Under the pieces are notes generated by a model. It was not told the DNA's origin. It did not search any database and was given only the letters and a program-made list of their open reading frames with translations. Below, piece after piece: positions 1-9,437 of a stretch of 64,000 nucleotides of DNA (position 1 is its first letter; every line of letters begins with the position of its first letter). The stretch is from Photobacterium aquae (GTDB taxonomy: Bacteria; Pseudomonadota; Gammaproteobacteria; Enterobacterales; Vibrionaceae): NCBI RefSeq assembly GCF_001029445.1, contig NZ_LDOT01000002.1, positions 186,001-250,000 of the forward strand, written 5' to 3'. The position numbers were made by a program, and so were the translations under genes.

Positions 1-471
1 CGCGCAAGGGTTAGGAAGTGGCGCAATCACTTCAGGCTGAGCGGCATCATTTACCCGGTTTACCGTATCAGACAACGCCCGGTAACTCGCAATTGCCACT
101 TCGTGGCCTCCCCCTAATACCACGGGGAAATGACCTGCTTGCAAAATTTCACGTACTTTCTGGTACTGCATCGACTGCAACACATCAAACGATGACCATT
201 CCATCGATTGCTCATCGATAACACCAGCATCATAGAGCGGTACATTAAGCGTCAACGGATACTTGGCTAACATCCGACGAATACTGTCTGGCCCTTCCTT
301 CGCGCCAATTTGTACATCATAGGCATTGAGACTCAAATCTGTCGCTACGCCAACCAATACCGCCCCTGATTTACGCTGTTCGGCGTAAGGCTCAATCATT
401 GCTGGAAGCGGATTGATTTCATTCTGTGTGGTTAGGCGGGTAAATGAAAACCAACGTTTGAAATCCAGCAT
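1..471 (-). CDS. hutG: Formimidoylglutamase HutG, 5' part only
   Basis: This is the first 157 codons of an arginase/ureohydrolase-family enzyme; the rest lies beyond the left edge. Family members bind two Mn ions, and HutG hydrolyses N-formimidoyl-glutamate to glutamate and formamide in histidine degradation. The translation shows the ureohydrolase entry region (GVATDLSLNAYDVQIGAKEGP) and the first metal-ligand motif GGGHE with His at residue 123. The start is ATG at 471, preceded by AAGGAG. It lies 22 bp downstream of an IclR-type regulator on the same strand, probably in one operon. HutG is preferred over arginase or agmatinase because of the N-terminal layout and the GGGHE form, but the second half of the active site cannot be seen. 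Confidence 0.85.
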   Translation of the reverse strand, partial: MLDFKRWFSFTRLTTQNEINPLPAMIEPYAEQRKSGAVLVGVATDLSLNAYDVQIGAKEGPDSIRRMLAKYPLTLNVPLYDAGVIDEQSMEWSSFDVLQSMQYQKVREILQAGHFPVVLGGGHEVAIASYRALSDTVNRVNDAAQPEVIAPLPNPCA

Positions 472-493
472 GCTTGCTCCTTATCTATCAAAA

Positions 494-1228
494 TCAGGCA
501 GCGGGTGGTAACCCTCGAGCCGCCTGCAGAACACTAAAAATAATGGCGTGTTTACGCTTTTGAACCCGGTCTTCCGGCGCCATAATACTCACGGCTCCGA
601 CAATTTTATTGCCGGAAAAAACAGGTGCTGCAACCCCAGACACACCTGGGTCATACTCAGAAGTACTGATGGCATAGCCCTCTTCTTTTATCTGGGCAAG
701 CTCTTTCAACCACTGCTCAACAGCATCGGGCTCGGTGATCCCAAAATGATAGAGAGTACCGAGAATCCGAGACTCGGGCAGATGCGCCAAAATAACCTTG
801 GCTGACGCCCCTCGCACCAACGGCTGGCTTTGGCCTTCTTCATAGGCACAACGCAAGGCATGGGGACTATCAATCCTAGCCATACACAGCGCCCTAAAAC
901 CTACTGGCACCAAATAAGCCGCCATTTCTCCCGTCTGCTGTTGTAAACGCTGCAAGACTTGATGGACACCACTTGATAATGGCGAAAAACGCTGAAAATT
1001 ACGAAGCAACTGCAATGCGGCAGGTCCGATGGAATAGCAGCTTTGACGAGGGCTTTCTTCAATTAAGTTCCAGTTTTTCAAAATGACCAAGTAACGATAA
1101 ACACTGCTTGACGGCATTCCTGTTTGCTCGCTGAGCACATGCGCTGTCAGTGGCTCGTCTGCCGATGCGATGTGCATCAATAACTGAATCAGCTTTTCAT
1201 TCGCATTGGGTTTAAATTTCGTTGTCAT
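494..1228 (-). CDS. IclR-family transcriptional regulator
   Basis: A 244-residue DNA-binding regulator with the two-domain IclR layout. Residues about 8-70 form the winged helix-turn-helix (helix with SSSVYRYLVIL, wing around IEESPRQSCYSIG). Residues about 80-240 form the GAF-like effector domain, with the family signature region EEGYAISTSEYDPGVSGVAAPVF. The start ATG at 1228 has GAGG 8 nt upstream. It precedes hutG by 22 bp, so it likely controls histidine utilisation or autoregulates that operon. This is unusual, because hut operons in gammaproteobacteria are usually controlled by the GntR-type HutC. The effector cannot be read from sequence. Confidence 0.88.
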   Translation of the reverse strand: MTTKFKPNANEKLIQLLMHIASADEPLTAHVLSEQTGMPSSSVYRYLVILKNWNLIEESPRQSCYSIGPAALQLLRNFQRFSPLSSGVHQVLQRLQQQTGEMAAYLVPVGFRALCMARIDSPHALRCAYEEGQSQPLVRGASAKVILAHLPESRILGTLYHFGITEPDAVEQWLKELAQIKEEGYAISTSEYDPGVSGVAAPVFSGNKIVGAVSIMAPEDRVQKRKHAIIFSVLQAARGLPPAA

Positions 1229-1938
1229 GCTTTCATCCTCTGCTGCCCCTATTTACCCACTAAGCGTCAATACACACAAGGGCAATTTCCATAATGTGAT
1301 AACAACCGCAAATTAAAACACATTAATTATCACATTACGAGAATCAAAAGGAGAATACTGAGAATCAAGGACTTTCTTTCGGTAACATTTTTCACCAAAA
1401 TAACGAACTTAAACATACACAAAATAAGACAACACCTACATTAAACCTCTACTTTTTCGGATAAATCCCCATTGAATCAGAGAGTTATTCTGTATTGATT
1501 TTCAGACTAATCATAAATGATGCAGATAGATAAATATTTCTTGTAAAAACAAAGATTACCAACCCAAATGCGTATAAAGAAGTCGTCAATAAAATGGCGG
1601 GGAATTATTATTGCTGTCATAAAAACACCAGTGTTGATATATATCCTAAAGAATAAATATTGCTTTTAAATAATGTTTTTAATTGAAGACTGTTCTTTTA
1701 GATAAAGATCTTCACCTGCCTAACCAATGAGTCAAAACCCACCCAAAAATAGACAAACAACACGTACCGTTTAGAAAAAATGCTTAAATGGCACTCGTTT
1801 TTCAGTAAAAATGTGCCATAAACGGATAATTTTGCATGGAACCAGCCACATCTCGCTTAAATAATAATATTGTTAATTTATAAATTTAATAGTACATTAC
1901 TACCCTACCGTTTTTCTTTAGTGATTGAATACCTCGCC
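1229..1938. other. Intergenic region between IclR gene and MCP, with an imperfect dyad
   Basis: This 710-bp AT-rich region separates two divergent genes and should carry both promoters. I see no credible ORF. The clearest structure is an imperfect inverted repeat at 1788-1819: ATGGCAC at 1788-1794 and GTGCCAT at 1813-1819, with inner TTTTT and AAAAA tracts. It could be an operator or an RNA hairpin ahead of the MCP. No convincing -35/-10 pair was assigned. Confidence 0.5.
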
Positions 1939-3567
1939 ATGTTTAAAAATCTTTCTGTCGGAAAGAAAATCGCTTTTATATTTTCTATTATTGCCGCTCT
2001 ACTGATCGCATTTGCTATATTCCTACGTTCAGAAGTGCAAGTAGTTAGAAGCACCATCTATAACCTGACCGACTCAACAATTCCAAGTGTGTTGCAAGTT
2101 GAAGACATGCGTTACGAAATGTCGTACGCTCGACGCACCCTGTATGCGCTGATTACCTACGCTGATATTGAGAAAATCCGCTCTCGAATCGACAAAGTAG
2201 ATCGTCAACACCAAAGCATAAAATCAATGCTAGATGCCTACGGCGCAACCGTCGCATCACCAAGTGAACAGCAGGTATTTGACCGCGTTAATAACGGTTG
2301 GAATAAATATATCCAAGACCTTAAAGCTTTTGAGCAGGCTGCATATCAAGGCGATATGAAAACAGCTCAGCCAATTCTGGTTCGTACACTTGGCGTGTAC
2401 ACCCAAATTGAAACGGCGCTGGATGACCTGCGCAAAATGAATACGGGTTTTGTTACCAAGAACCGTACTGACATTCTGAGCAGCGTATCCATCATGATGG
2501 ACATGGCGATTGGAGCTATCGTTGCAATCATTGCCTTTATGATTGCGATGACCGTCTTCCTGACCAATCAGATCTGCCGTCCGCTTAATCTGGTAATGGA
2601 ACAATCTGTTCAAATTGCTGCCGGTAACCTGACTCACTACTTAGACCGTGATCAAATCGGCAATGACGAACTAGGTAAACTGGCTGACAGCAGCATCACC
2701 ATGCAATCTGACCTGCGTGCATTGATCGAACAGATTATTGCTGCGGTAACTCAGTTGAGCTCCGCTGTTGAAGAAGTCAGTGCCGTTGCAAACCAGACAT
2801 CGGGTGGTATGGAAATCCAACAGTCGGAAATCACTACCGTTGCAACCGCTATGGACCAAATGCGAGCAACCGTTGCTGAAGTCGCCAACAATACCGAGAC
2901 AGCGTCAACTGCGGCGCAAGAGGCCAACCAAGAGGCACAGCAAGGCGCACAGGAAGTCAACCAGACGATTGACCAGATCCAGCGAGCTTCCAACGAAATC
3001 GAAAATGCCGGTGTATTGGTTGCCCAACTTGAAAAAGAATCCGCTAACATCAGCATGGTTGTAGATGTGATCCGCGATATCGCAGAGCAAACAAACCTGT
3101 TGGCGCTAAACGCGGCGATCGAAGCAGCCCGTGCCGGCGAGCAAGGCCGAGGATTTGCCGTTGTTGCTGATGAAGTTCGCACATTGGCAGGTCGTACCCA
3201 GCACTCAACAGGCGAAATCATCACTATCATCGACAAGCTACAGCAAAGTGCCAACGAAGCACGCGAGGCGACCACGGTCAGCTGCAGCTTGATTAACTCC
3301 TGTGTTCAGCAGAGCCAAGAGACGGGTGAAAAAATCCGTTCGATCGAATCGACGGTTAGCCAAATTGCCGATATGAGTGTGCAAATTGCCAGCGCATGCA
3401 GCGAGCAGGATTCGGTTACCGAAGAACTGCAATGCAGCGTAACGCGTATCAACGAATCATCAACTGAAGTTGCACAAGGCTCGAACCATACCACTCAGGC
3501 TTGTAATGAGCTAAGTCAATTGGCGGCGAACCTACAGCAAACCATGATGCAGTTCCGCCTGACCTAA
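1939..3567 (+). CDS. Methyl-accepting chemotaxis protein (4HB-type sensor)
   Basis: A 542-residue inner-membrane chemoreceptor. The longest ORF opens at a TTG (1870), but ATG 1939 begins the typical [14 protein letters not shown]-terminus and is preferred, although its ribosome-binding site is weak. TM1 lies at about residues 10-30, followed by an all-helical periplasmic domain of about 155 residues (four-helix-bundle type), TM2 at about 190-212 and a HAMP domain. The MCP signalling hairpin has the tip [20 protein letters not shown]. No CheR-binding pentapeptide is present at the C-terminus (MMQFRLT). Family knowledge says it signals through CheW/CheA; the ligand is unknown. Confidence 0.93.
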   Translation: MFKNLSVGKKIAFIFSIIAALLIAFAIFLRSEVQVVRSTIYNLTDSTIPSVLQVEDMRYEMSYARRTLYALITYADIEKIRSRIDKVDRQHQSIKSMLDAYGATVASPSEQQVFDRVNNGWNKYIQDLKAFEQAAYQGDMKTAQPILVRTLGVYTQIETALDDLRKMNTGFVTKNRTDILSSVSIMMDMAIGAIVAIIAFMIAMTVFLTNQICRPLNLVMEQSVQIAAGNLTHYLDRDQIGNDELGKLADSSITMQSDLRALIEQIIAAVTQLSSAVEEVSAVANQTSGGMEIQQSEITTVATAMDQMRATVAEVANNTETASTAAQEANQEAQQGAQEVNQTIDQIQRASNEIENAGVLVAQLEKESANISMVVDVIRDIAEQTNLLALNAAIEAARAGEQGRGFAVVADEVRTLAGRTQHSTGEIITIIDKLQQSANEAREATTVSCSLINSCVQQSQETGEKIRSIESTVSQIADMSVQIASACSEQDSVTEELQCSVTRINESSTEVAQGSNHTTQACNELSQLAANLQQTMMQFRLT

Positions 3568-3596
3568 AACGGCGTGCAATCAACATCATTTAAATG

Positions 3597-3626
3597 AAAA
3601 GCCAGCATACCCATGCTGGCTTTTTT
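3597..3626 (+). terminator. Rho-independent terminator after MCP
   Basis: Perfect 8-bp stem GCCAGCAT/ATGCTGGC (3601-3608 and 3613-3620), flanked by AAAA on the left and T6 on the right, 30 bp after the MCP stop codon. Confidence 0.88.
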
Positions 3627-3798
3627 ATGCTTCATCAATCCCCTGCCCTTCTTCATCTCTATTGATCCTTGCCGCAAAATCACCCGAAATAAAACGCCCA
3701 TCACCTTATCTAGATATAGATCACTGTTCCAATCCCTCCTTGTTCGATACAAAAGACCGGAAATAAACTCATCATTAACAAATACGCAGGATGTTTTA

Positions 3799-4926
3799 AT
3801 GAAACACGGAATTTTCCACCTCGGGCTAGCCGTTACGCTTACGCTCACAGGATGCAACATAAACATAGGTGGCAGTGACGACGATGAAAACCAAGGAACC
3901 AGCGGTAAGGCAACACAATATTTAGTCGAAATAGCCAGCGCCACCGAAGGAATTGGCGCACGTGAAGCAAGCACAGAACAAGAAGTGAGAGCCGGAAACT
4001 GGATCTACGACAAACTAACCGGATTTGGCTACGACGTCACTGTTCAGCCATTTTCATACCAACAGAATGGCATGATGCTGTCATCAAAAAACTACATCAT
4101 CGAGAAAAAAGGCAAGATAGATAAAACTATCATCCTCGCGGCACATTATGACTCTACCGGTTCCGAACATGATTCACTGGGCGCAACAGATAATGGGGCC
4201 GGGCTTGCTGCGGCAATTTCTCTTGCCGAGCAATTAAAAGGGAAATCCCTACCGTACAATGTTCGTATCCTATTGCCGGGGGCCGAAGAAAACGGACTAA
4301 ACGGCTCTCTCCATTACGTGAAACAAGCACTGAAAACAGGCGAACTTGAAAATGTCATCGGAATGATCAATTACGATACCATCGGTGGGGGGGACATTGT
4401 TTACGTTCATGCTGCCCACTCTGATTATGATGAATATGATGGTATCTGTAAAAAACTCTCACTAGATAAAACCGATTACAGTGCGGCAACAACAATGCGA
4501 GATGCCATGCTAGAAGCCTCTATCGCAGTCAAAGGTGAATCGGGCAAGTTTGTAGTTCATCCCGCTTTTCCTGGCTACCCTGAGGGAGAAACGGGTTCTT
4601 GGTCCGACCATGCTGGCTTCGCTTGTGCCGGGATCCCGATTGCCTATGTCGAAGCCACCAACTTCAATATCAACGGCAAAGGGGGATATGACGGCTATTC
4701 TCAAACCACCCATCCTGACACATGGGATTGCTATGAAACCTGGACAGCTTCAGCCTGTGATAGAAAGACCGAAACACAATGGGGACGCATTTGGCATACT
4801 GGCTATGACCGCCTCGAAAAACTCGAAGAACTCTTCCCTGGCCGAGTAAACGAGCAACTAAATAACAATGTGGCTATCGCCCTTGAGTTACTCACCAACG
4901 AGAAATACATCAAGACCGCCCCATAA
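3799..4926 (+). CDS. M28-family metallopeptidase, lipoprotein
   Basis: A 375-residue exported zinc exopeptidase. The open frame extends back to 3613, but ATG 3799 has AGGA 7 nt upstream and begins a lipoprotein signal ending in LTLTGC (Cys19), so the product is probably membrane-anchored. The M28 metal ligands are readable in order: AAHYDST (H and D), GATDNGAG (bridging Asp), PGAEENGLNG (catalytic and ligand Glu pair), INYDTIGGG (Asp) and WSDHAGF (final His). It is an aminopeptidase-like hydrolase of unknown substrate. A G7 run lies at 4387-4393 inside the gene. It stands alone between two MCPs, downstream of a terminator. Confidence 0.88.
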   Translation: MKHGIFHLGLAVTLTLTGCNINIGGSDDDENQGTSGKATQYLVEIASATEGIGAREASTEQEVRAGNWIYDKLTGFGYDVTVQPFSYQQNGMMLSSKNYIIEKKGKIDKTIILAAHYDSTGSEHDSLGATDNGAGLAAAISLAEQLKGKSLPYNVRILLPGAEENGLNGSLHYVKQALKTGELENVIGMINYDTIGGGDIVYVHAAHSDYDEYDGICKKLSLDKTDYSAATTMRDAMLEASIAVKGESGKFVVHPAFPGYPEGETGSWSDHAGFACAGIPIAYVEATNFNINGKGGYDGYSQTTHPDTWDCYETWTASACDRKTETQWGRIWHTGYDRLEKLEELFPGRVNEQLNNNVAIALELLTNEKYIKTAP

Positions 4927-4963
4927 TCTAAACTTCCTTCGATCGAGACATAGATAGATACAT

Positions 4964-4992
4964 AAAAAAAGGGGCGGAATATATCCGCCCCC
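4964..4992 (-). terminator. Terminator for the minus-strand MCP
   Basis: Inverted repeat GGGGCGG/CCGCCCC (from 4971) with an A7 run on its left, which becomes a T7 tail on the minus strand. It lies downstream of the MCP that ends at 5018 and sits between convergent genes. Confidence 0.85.
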
Positions 4993-5017
4993 TACTGACT
5001 CTATTTAGGATTATCGC

Positions 5018-7114
5018 CTATCGTGTTTTGAACTGTTCCAGTTCATCACGCAACTGAGCAGCCTGACCGGCAAGCTCATCGCTCATAGCGACAGATGCCT
5101 GCATGGTTTGCATCACACCGTTAGTCGCTTCATTAATATTCACGACATTGCGGTTAACCTCTTCGGTCACCGAACTCTGTTCTTCTGCAGCGGAAGCAAT
5201 CTGATTGTTCATGTCATTGATCACATTAATCGCTTCGTTTACCTCTTCCAGTGCCAGCTGAGCAGCCTGCGTTTCCTCACAAGTATCGCGAGCCTGTTGC
5301 TGACTCTGGGCCATCAATGCAACGATAGACTGTGTTTCTTCCTCTAGTCGACTCAGCATGTTACGGATTTCCTCCGTTGAGCTCTGGGTCCGGTTTGCCA
5401 GATTACGTACCTCGTCGGCAACAACGGCAAAACCACGTCCCTGCTCACCAGCGCGCGCCGCCTCGATGGCCGCATTCAGCGCCAGCAAATTGGTTTGCTC
5501 TGCGATACCGCCAATTTCAGAGAGGATCCCCTGAATTGCCGCACTTGAATCAACAAGCGTCTGAGTCTGTGCTTGAGCCGAGTTGATCTGTCCTGCAAGC
5601 TCCGTCACAGCCTTGGCGGCATGGCCCATCTTTTCGGTACCATCCAGGCTACTATTTTGCACCTGAGCAGCAGCGGCTGCAGCCTGCACTGCCGAACTGG
5701 CCACCTCTTGAGCCGTAGCGCTCATCTCGTTAATCGCGGTTGCCAGCGAGCTCACTTCATTTAACTGCCCCAGCAATTGGTTAGACACATCCTCTGCCTG
5801 CCCACGACCAGCCGTCGCATGGCTGTCGACCTGCTCAGCCGCATCAGTCGCGGTACGCAATGTCCCCTGAATACGTTCCAAGAAAGTATTGAACCAAAAT
5901 GCAAGCTGACCCGTTTCGTCTTGGCTATCCAGTTGGATACGGCGAGTCAGATCACCCTCTCCTTGTGCGATATCCTGCATGCGATCGACCAATTGTTTTA
6001 ACGATGCGCCAATACGGGCCGCGAGTAGGAACATTGCAGCAAGGCCGGCCAACGCGGCAAACAAGCCCGCCATGATCCCTTCACCAATCGCTTCCTCGCT
6101 GAGTGATTCACTCCATTGCGTAAAGTCTGTCACGTCTTTTGTCACAACAGCTGATGGAATAGAAACCAATACTACCCAAGGCTTACCGCTTGTTTCTACC
6201 GTAGACACGGCAACCATCTCTGAACCAATAGTCAACAAACGCTGGTTGTCACCGCGAGCCATCGACACAATCTCAGACCAACGGCTCGACAGTTCACCTG
6301 TCACCTTCTTGCCGATATTGGCACCGTTACGGCTGTCAGCCATCACCATTCCACTACTGGTTAGGATCATGACATGGCCTTGACCATTGTACAGTTGACG
6401 GGCCAATTGTTCCGACTGCCCCTGAAATGCCACCAACGACCAGTCAAAACCCAACGAACCAACAATTTTGCCATTCACTTTCAATGGCTGGCTAATCGTT
6501 GTAATCAGCTCCTGATTACCCCTAACGTTGTAGTAATAAGGCTCCATAACGAAGGTACGTCCGTTTTCGAACGGCGCAAGATGCCATTCATCAATGCGCT
6601 CACCATTATTGTTGAGGTTTTGATTTCGAAATGAGGCCATCGCCGTTGGATCAAACGAACCATTTGGCAGTGGGGAGAAAAACGGAGCCAAGATCCCCTC
6701 AGGGGTCACAGACTTAATCCCATTGGCCGTTACTGGCGTTGTCCACGGCGAGGATTCCCACACCATATAACCCGCAAATACCGTTTTATCTTGGATTTCC
6801 AGCGCATTGATAAACTGCTGTACCAGTACATCCGCACTGACATGCTGCTCGCCGCCCAGTTCCAAGATTGAACGCAACAAGGAAAGGTTTGCTAGTACTG
6901 GGGCTAATTGCCCATTTAACTGTTGGCTCTGCTCGTTGGCAACTGCCAGCAAGTTCTGTGTCGTAGATTCTTTCAACTGTGCAGACACCTCTTGGGCTGT
7001 CATGGTCTGCACCTGAGTAAACGAATTAGTCGTAAACCCCATTGCGATTACTAATGTGAATACCAGTGCGACCCCTGCACTTAAGGCAATTCTGGTCTTA
7101 ATCGTTTTGAACAC
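5018..7114 (-). CDS. Methyl-accepting chemotaxis protein with dCache-type sensor
   Basis: A 698-residue chemoreceptor. TM1 is at about residues 8-28. The large periplasmic domain (about 30-340) has the look of a double-Cache sensor, including the stretches [47 protein letters not shown] and [12 protein letters not shown]. Double-Cache domains commonly bind amino acids or other small carboxylates. TM2 is at about 345-367, followed by HAMP ([18 protein letters not shown]) and the MCP signalling domain with tip [20 protein letters not shown]. The C-terminus ELEQFKTR lacks a CheR pentapeptide. It is monocistronic. The ligand is not determinable here. Confidence 0.94.
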   Translation of the reverse strand: MFKTIKTRIALSAGVALVFTLVIAMGFTTNSFTQVQTMTAQEVSAQLKESTTQNLLAVANEQSQQLNGQLAPVLANLSLLRSILELGGEQHVSADVLVQQFINALEIQDKTVFAGYMVWESSPWTTPVTANGIKSVTPEGILAPFFSPLPNGSFDPTAMASFRNQNLNNNGERIDEWHLAPFENGRTFVMEPYYYNVRGNQELITTISQPLKVNGKIVGSLGFDWSLVAFQGQSEQLARQLYNGQGHVMILTSSGMVMADSRNGANIGKKVTGELSSRWSEIVSMARGDNQRLLTIGSEMVAVSTVETSGKPWVVLVSIPSAVVTKDVTDFTQWSESLSEEAIGEGIMAGLFAALAGLAAMFLLAARIGASLKQLVDRMQDIAQGEGDLTRRIQLDSQDETGQLAFWFNTFLERIQGTLRTATDAAEQVDSHATAGRGQAEDVSNQLLGQLNEVSSLATAINEMSATAQEVASSAVQAAAAAAQVQNSSLDGTEKMGHAAKAVTELAGQINSAQAQTQTLVDSSAAIQGILSEIGGIAEQTNLLALNAAIEAARAGEQGRGFAVVADEVRNLANRTQSSTEEIRNMLSRLEEETQSIVALMAQSQQQARDTCEETQAAQLALEEVNEAINVINDMNNQIASAAEEQSSVTEEVNRNVVNINEATNGVMQTMQASVAMSDELAGQAAQLRDELEQFKTR

Positions 7115-7649
7115 GCCACCCTCTCTACAGATAAAATTTTAATATGTTACACGTTGCTATGACTTTTTTAATTCTATTAACAACATCCATTTTCAGAATC
7201 AGAGTCAAATAAAATCGACTTGTTCTAGCCGGTTGCAATCATCACCCTCGACCTAAGTACAACCTTATCAACGTAACATTATCTAGTTATGTCATTTAAT
7301 TATCGGTCAAACCCGACCTAGACTTAAACAGATTTCAAAAGATTTTAACTTGTGAAATATAGTGAACAAAAAATAGCACTTATTTACTTCTGAACTGTTA
7401 CTAATTAATCAACAAGGGGAAATGAAAGCTATTTAATATGACTGAGGCCCTATAAAACAATAATAAGATTAAGTAAAAGAATATCGAAAGCCAGGGTAGC
7501 CTTCACTTAATAATGAAATATGAAACGGGCACATTCTCAATTGTCTTTATTTTTAGTGATCGATTTAATATATATTCACAAGCGCATACACCAATGTTAC
7601 CTCAAGATACAATATTCAGATGGATTCAATCCAAGATCATTACAAATAA
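7115..7649. other. Intergenic region with no recognised gene
   Basis: About 530 bp of AT-rich sequence upstream of the minus-strand MCP. It should contain that promoter. An open frame at 7513-7719 (+) runs through the terminator at 7650 and into the convergent S4 gene, and has no family resemblance, so it was not called. No tRNA, riboswitch or repeat was recognised. Confidence 0.5.
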
Positions 7650-7679
7650 AAAACCGCTGTTTTTTACAACAGCGGTTTT
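7650..7679 (-). terminator. Terminator for S4-domain gene
   Basis: Stem AAAACCGCTGTT/AACAGCGGTTTT (7650-7661 and 7668-7679) around a 6-nt loop, 30 bp downstream of the minus-strand S4 gene. The A-rich left flank supplies a U tail for minus-strand transcripts. Confidence 0.88.
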
Positions 7680-7708
7680 CTTTTCAAAGGATTCTATCTT
7701 TAACGACA

Positions 7709-8185
7709 TTAGAAGCTAAGCAGTTTACGGCCTGTCGTTTTATCTGCTGGCCCAGAAACAGGCTTACCCTGTTTATTCCCACCTCGGGATTTGGCCGGTT
7801 TCGCCGCTTTGTTCGTATTCTTATTCTTTGCCTTATTCGTCGCAGAACCTTTTGCCCCACCCTTCGCTTTATTTGACGCTTTAGGCTGTGGGCTGACCGA
7901 TGGTTTCACCGTTGGTTTTTCTACTGCTTCAGTAACGGGCTTATCGCAGATGACCAAATAATACTCTTCGTTGAACTCAATAACATCGCCATCATACACC
8001 TTACGGCGCTTACGCTGTTCAAGCTCACCATTAACCGCGACATAACCCTCGGCAATGGCAAGCTTTGCTTCCCCACCGCCGCTCACTGCATTGGCAATTT
8101 TCAGCACCTTGTACAACTCAATCGGCTGACAATCTACCTCAATACCCAGTGCTTCTACTTCATACTCTTCGTGTTCTTGCGACAT
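7709..8185 (-). CDS. S4-domain RNA-binding protein with basic tail
   Basis: A 158-residue protein. Residues about 15-85 are a YbcJ-like S4 domain: VDCQPIELYKVLKIANAVSG, then GGEAKLAIAEGYVAVNGELE and the RKRRKVYDGDVI turn, which in this family contacts structured RNA. Residues about 95-158 are a low-complexity Lys/Ala/Asn-rich tail (KAKGGAKGSATNKAKNKN) that is probably disordered and adds nonspecific RNA affinity. The ribosome-binding site at ATG 8185 is weak. The RNA target, perhaps ribosomal, is not known. The tail makes it much longer than the roughly 70-residue YbcJ. Confidence 0.85.
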   Translation of the reverse strand: MSQEHEEYEVEALGIEVDCQPIELYKVLKIANAVSGGGEAKLAIAEGYVAVNGELEQRKRRKVYDGDVIEFNEEYYLVICDKPVTEAVEKPTVKPSVSPQPKASNKAKGGAKGSATNKAKNKNTNKAAKPAKSRGGNKQGKPVSGPADKTTGRKLLSF

Positions 8186-8352
8186 CTTGTACCCACCACG
8201 GGTTATATAATATTACCGTGATTTTAACCCAATGCCCGAGAGTATTCACCATATAGCCTCGTTATCCCCTTCTCGGAGGTTTTATCTACCTTGAGGCCAC
8301 CTGAGTAACAGTATATTCTCGCAAGCATTATTCACCGAGATGCTTAATAACC

Positions 8353-8850
8353 ATGACAACTATCCAATATTGCCCATCATGTGGGTCATCAGCACTAAGG
8401 CATTATGAAAAACACATCAAATGCGACCAGTGTGATTTTGTCTACTACCACAATACCGCCTCTGCCGTAATGGCAATTATTCGTTGTAACGATGAAGTGC
8501 TCATTGCTATTCGTGGACGAGAACCCGGTTTAGGGATGTGGGATTTCCCCGGAGGCTTTGTCGACTACGATGAATCACTTGAACAAGCCCTATACCGCGA
8601 ACTTAACGAAGAACTGAGCTTCACACCGCCCCACTGCCGTTATGTCGGCTCATCGCCAAATACCTACTTATACGAAAATATCACTTATAAAACATGCGAT
8701 TGCATTTTTATCATCGATCTTGTGAACAAGCCTAACCTTGTTGCCGCCGATGACGTTGCCGAAATTTTGTGGGTACCGGTTACTGACATTTCCCCTGATC
8801 GTTTTGCATTTGACTCTACCCGTCAAGCTCTTAACTTCTTACAAAAATAA
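8353..8850 (+). CDS. Nudix hydrolase with N-terminal zinc ribbon
   Basis: A 165-residue cytoplasmic pyrophosphohydrolase. Residues 7-28 form a four-cysteine zinc ribbon (CPSCGS...CDQCDF), as in NudC-like and ADP-ribose-type Nudix proteins. The Nudix box is GFVDYDESLEQALYRELNEE, giving G-x5-E-x7-REL-x-EE. The usual Gly after it is Ser here, while the catalytic Glu residues are intact. It likely cleaves a nucleoside diphosphate linked to another moiety; the substrate is unknown. It is a single gene, with the S4 gene divergent about 165 bp away. Confidence 0.9.
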   Translation: MTTIQYCPSCGSSALRHYEKHIKCDQCDFVYYHNTASAVMAIIRCNDEVLIAIRGREPGLGMWDFPGGFVDYDESLEQALYRELNEELSFTPPHCRYVGSSPNTYLYENITYKTCDCIFIIDLVNKPNLVAADDVAEILWVPVTDISPDRFAFDSTRQALNFLQK

Positions 8851-9055
8851 CCAATCTTATTTTTCGCACCGTGACATTCATAATGAACCAAGAGACAATG
8901 CACCAATATTGATATCAATTCCAACGGAGGGGAGTAGCCAGATCTACGCCTTAGCACTCCGCCCTAAATTACCACACCAAGGATGATGATTTTTTAACCG
9001 ACCCGATACAGGATGTCCTCTAGAAACGACATGATGACTTCGAGGGTATAACGTC

Positions 9056-9217
9056 ATGCTTATTTTTGATAAAGACTATGCTTTTAGCGCTGAATCACAG
9101 TGGGTTACCGAAAATTCGGCACCAACAACCCATGCTGACACTGACAACGAATATGCACAAAAACGCAAGGCACTTGTCGCAGCAGCCCAAAAGAACGGTG
9201 GCCTAGTCGCCGACTAA
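9056..9217 (+). CDS. Small ORF, 53 residues, unknown function
   Basis: An ATG-initiated frame of 53 codons in the gap between the Nudix gene and the TPR gene. Its product begins MLIFDKDYAFSAESQW and ends KNGGLVAD. It is soluble and acidic in the first half, with a helical KRKALVAAAQKN segment. A weak ribosome-binding site (GAGGG) lies about 10 nt upstream, and codon use resembles neighbouring genes. A G+C-rich stretch and a strong hairpin (9269-9305) follow. I recognise no family. It could be a real small protein or chance. Confidence 0.5.
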   Translation: MLIFDKDYAFSAESQWVTENSAPTTHADTDNEYAQKRKALVAAAQKNGGLVAD

Positions 9218-9268
9218 TCGCCTCTCCGCACTGGTGGAACAAGGGGCCGGGCCGCCAACTCGCCCCCT

Positions 9269-9305
9269 CCTAGTACATCACTAAGCAATCATTAGATGTA
9301 CTAGG
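9269..9305. other. Long hairpin with bulge
   Basis: Arms CCTAGTACAT (9269-9278) and ATGTACTAGG (9296-9305) pair perfectly over 10 bp. After a 2-nt CA bulge, the stem continues as CTAA/TTAG around a 7-nt loop. No T tract follows, so it is not a typical terminator. It lies between the 53-codon ORF and the TPR gene. Confidence 0.6.
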
Positions 9306-9437
9306 CCATCAGTGCACCTTTTATTCTTCTTGCCATCGTTCAACCCAACCAAATAACACTTGTTCTTCGTGCAATGCCTTTTCTTCTGCTATCTCTTAAT
9401 GGGTAACCATAATTGACTTGTCAATAAGGATGATGCC

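Noticed and set aside
2751..3275. 174-residue open frame antisense to the MCP signalling domain
   Set aside because: Lies wholly opposite a conserved MCP domain; similar Ser/Ala-rich frames appear opposite the other MCPs at 23720-24052 and 56656-56916, so it is a by-product of their codon use.
4387..4393. G7 run in the M28 peptidase gene as a phase-variation site
   Set aside because: Seven bases is short, and there is no second tract or surface-variation context; kept only as a remark in the gene entry.
7115..7649. c-di-GMP (GEMM) riboswitch or other structured RNA
   Set aside because: The conserved GEMM core and flanking helices were not found.
7513..7719. 68-residue open frame on the plus strand
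   Set aside because: It reads through the terminator at 7650-7679 and into the convergent S4 gene; low-complexity composition.
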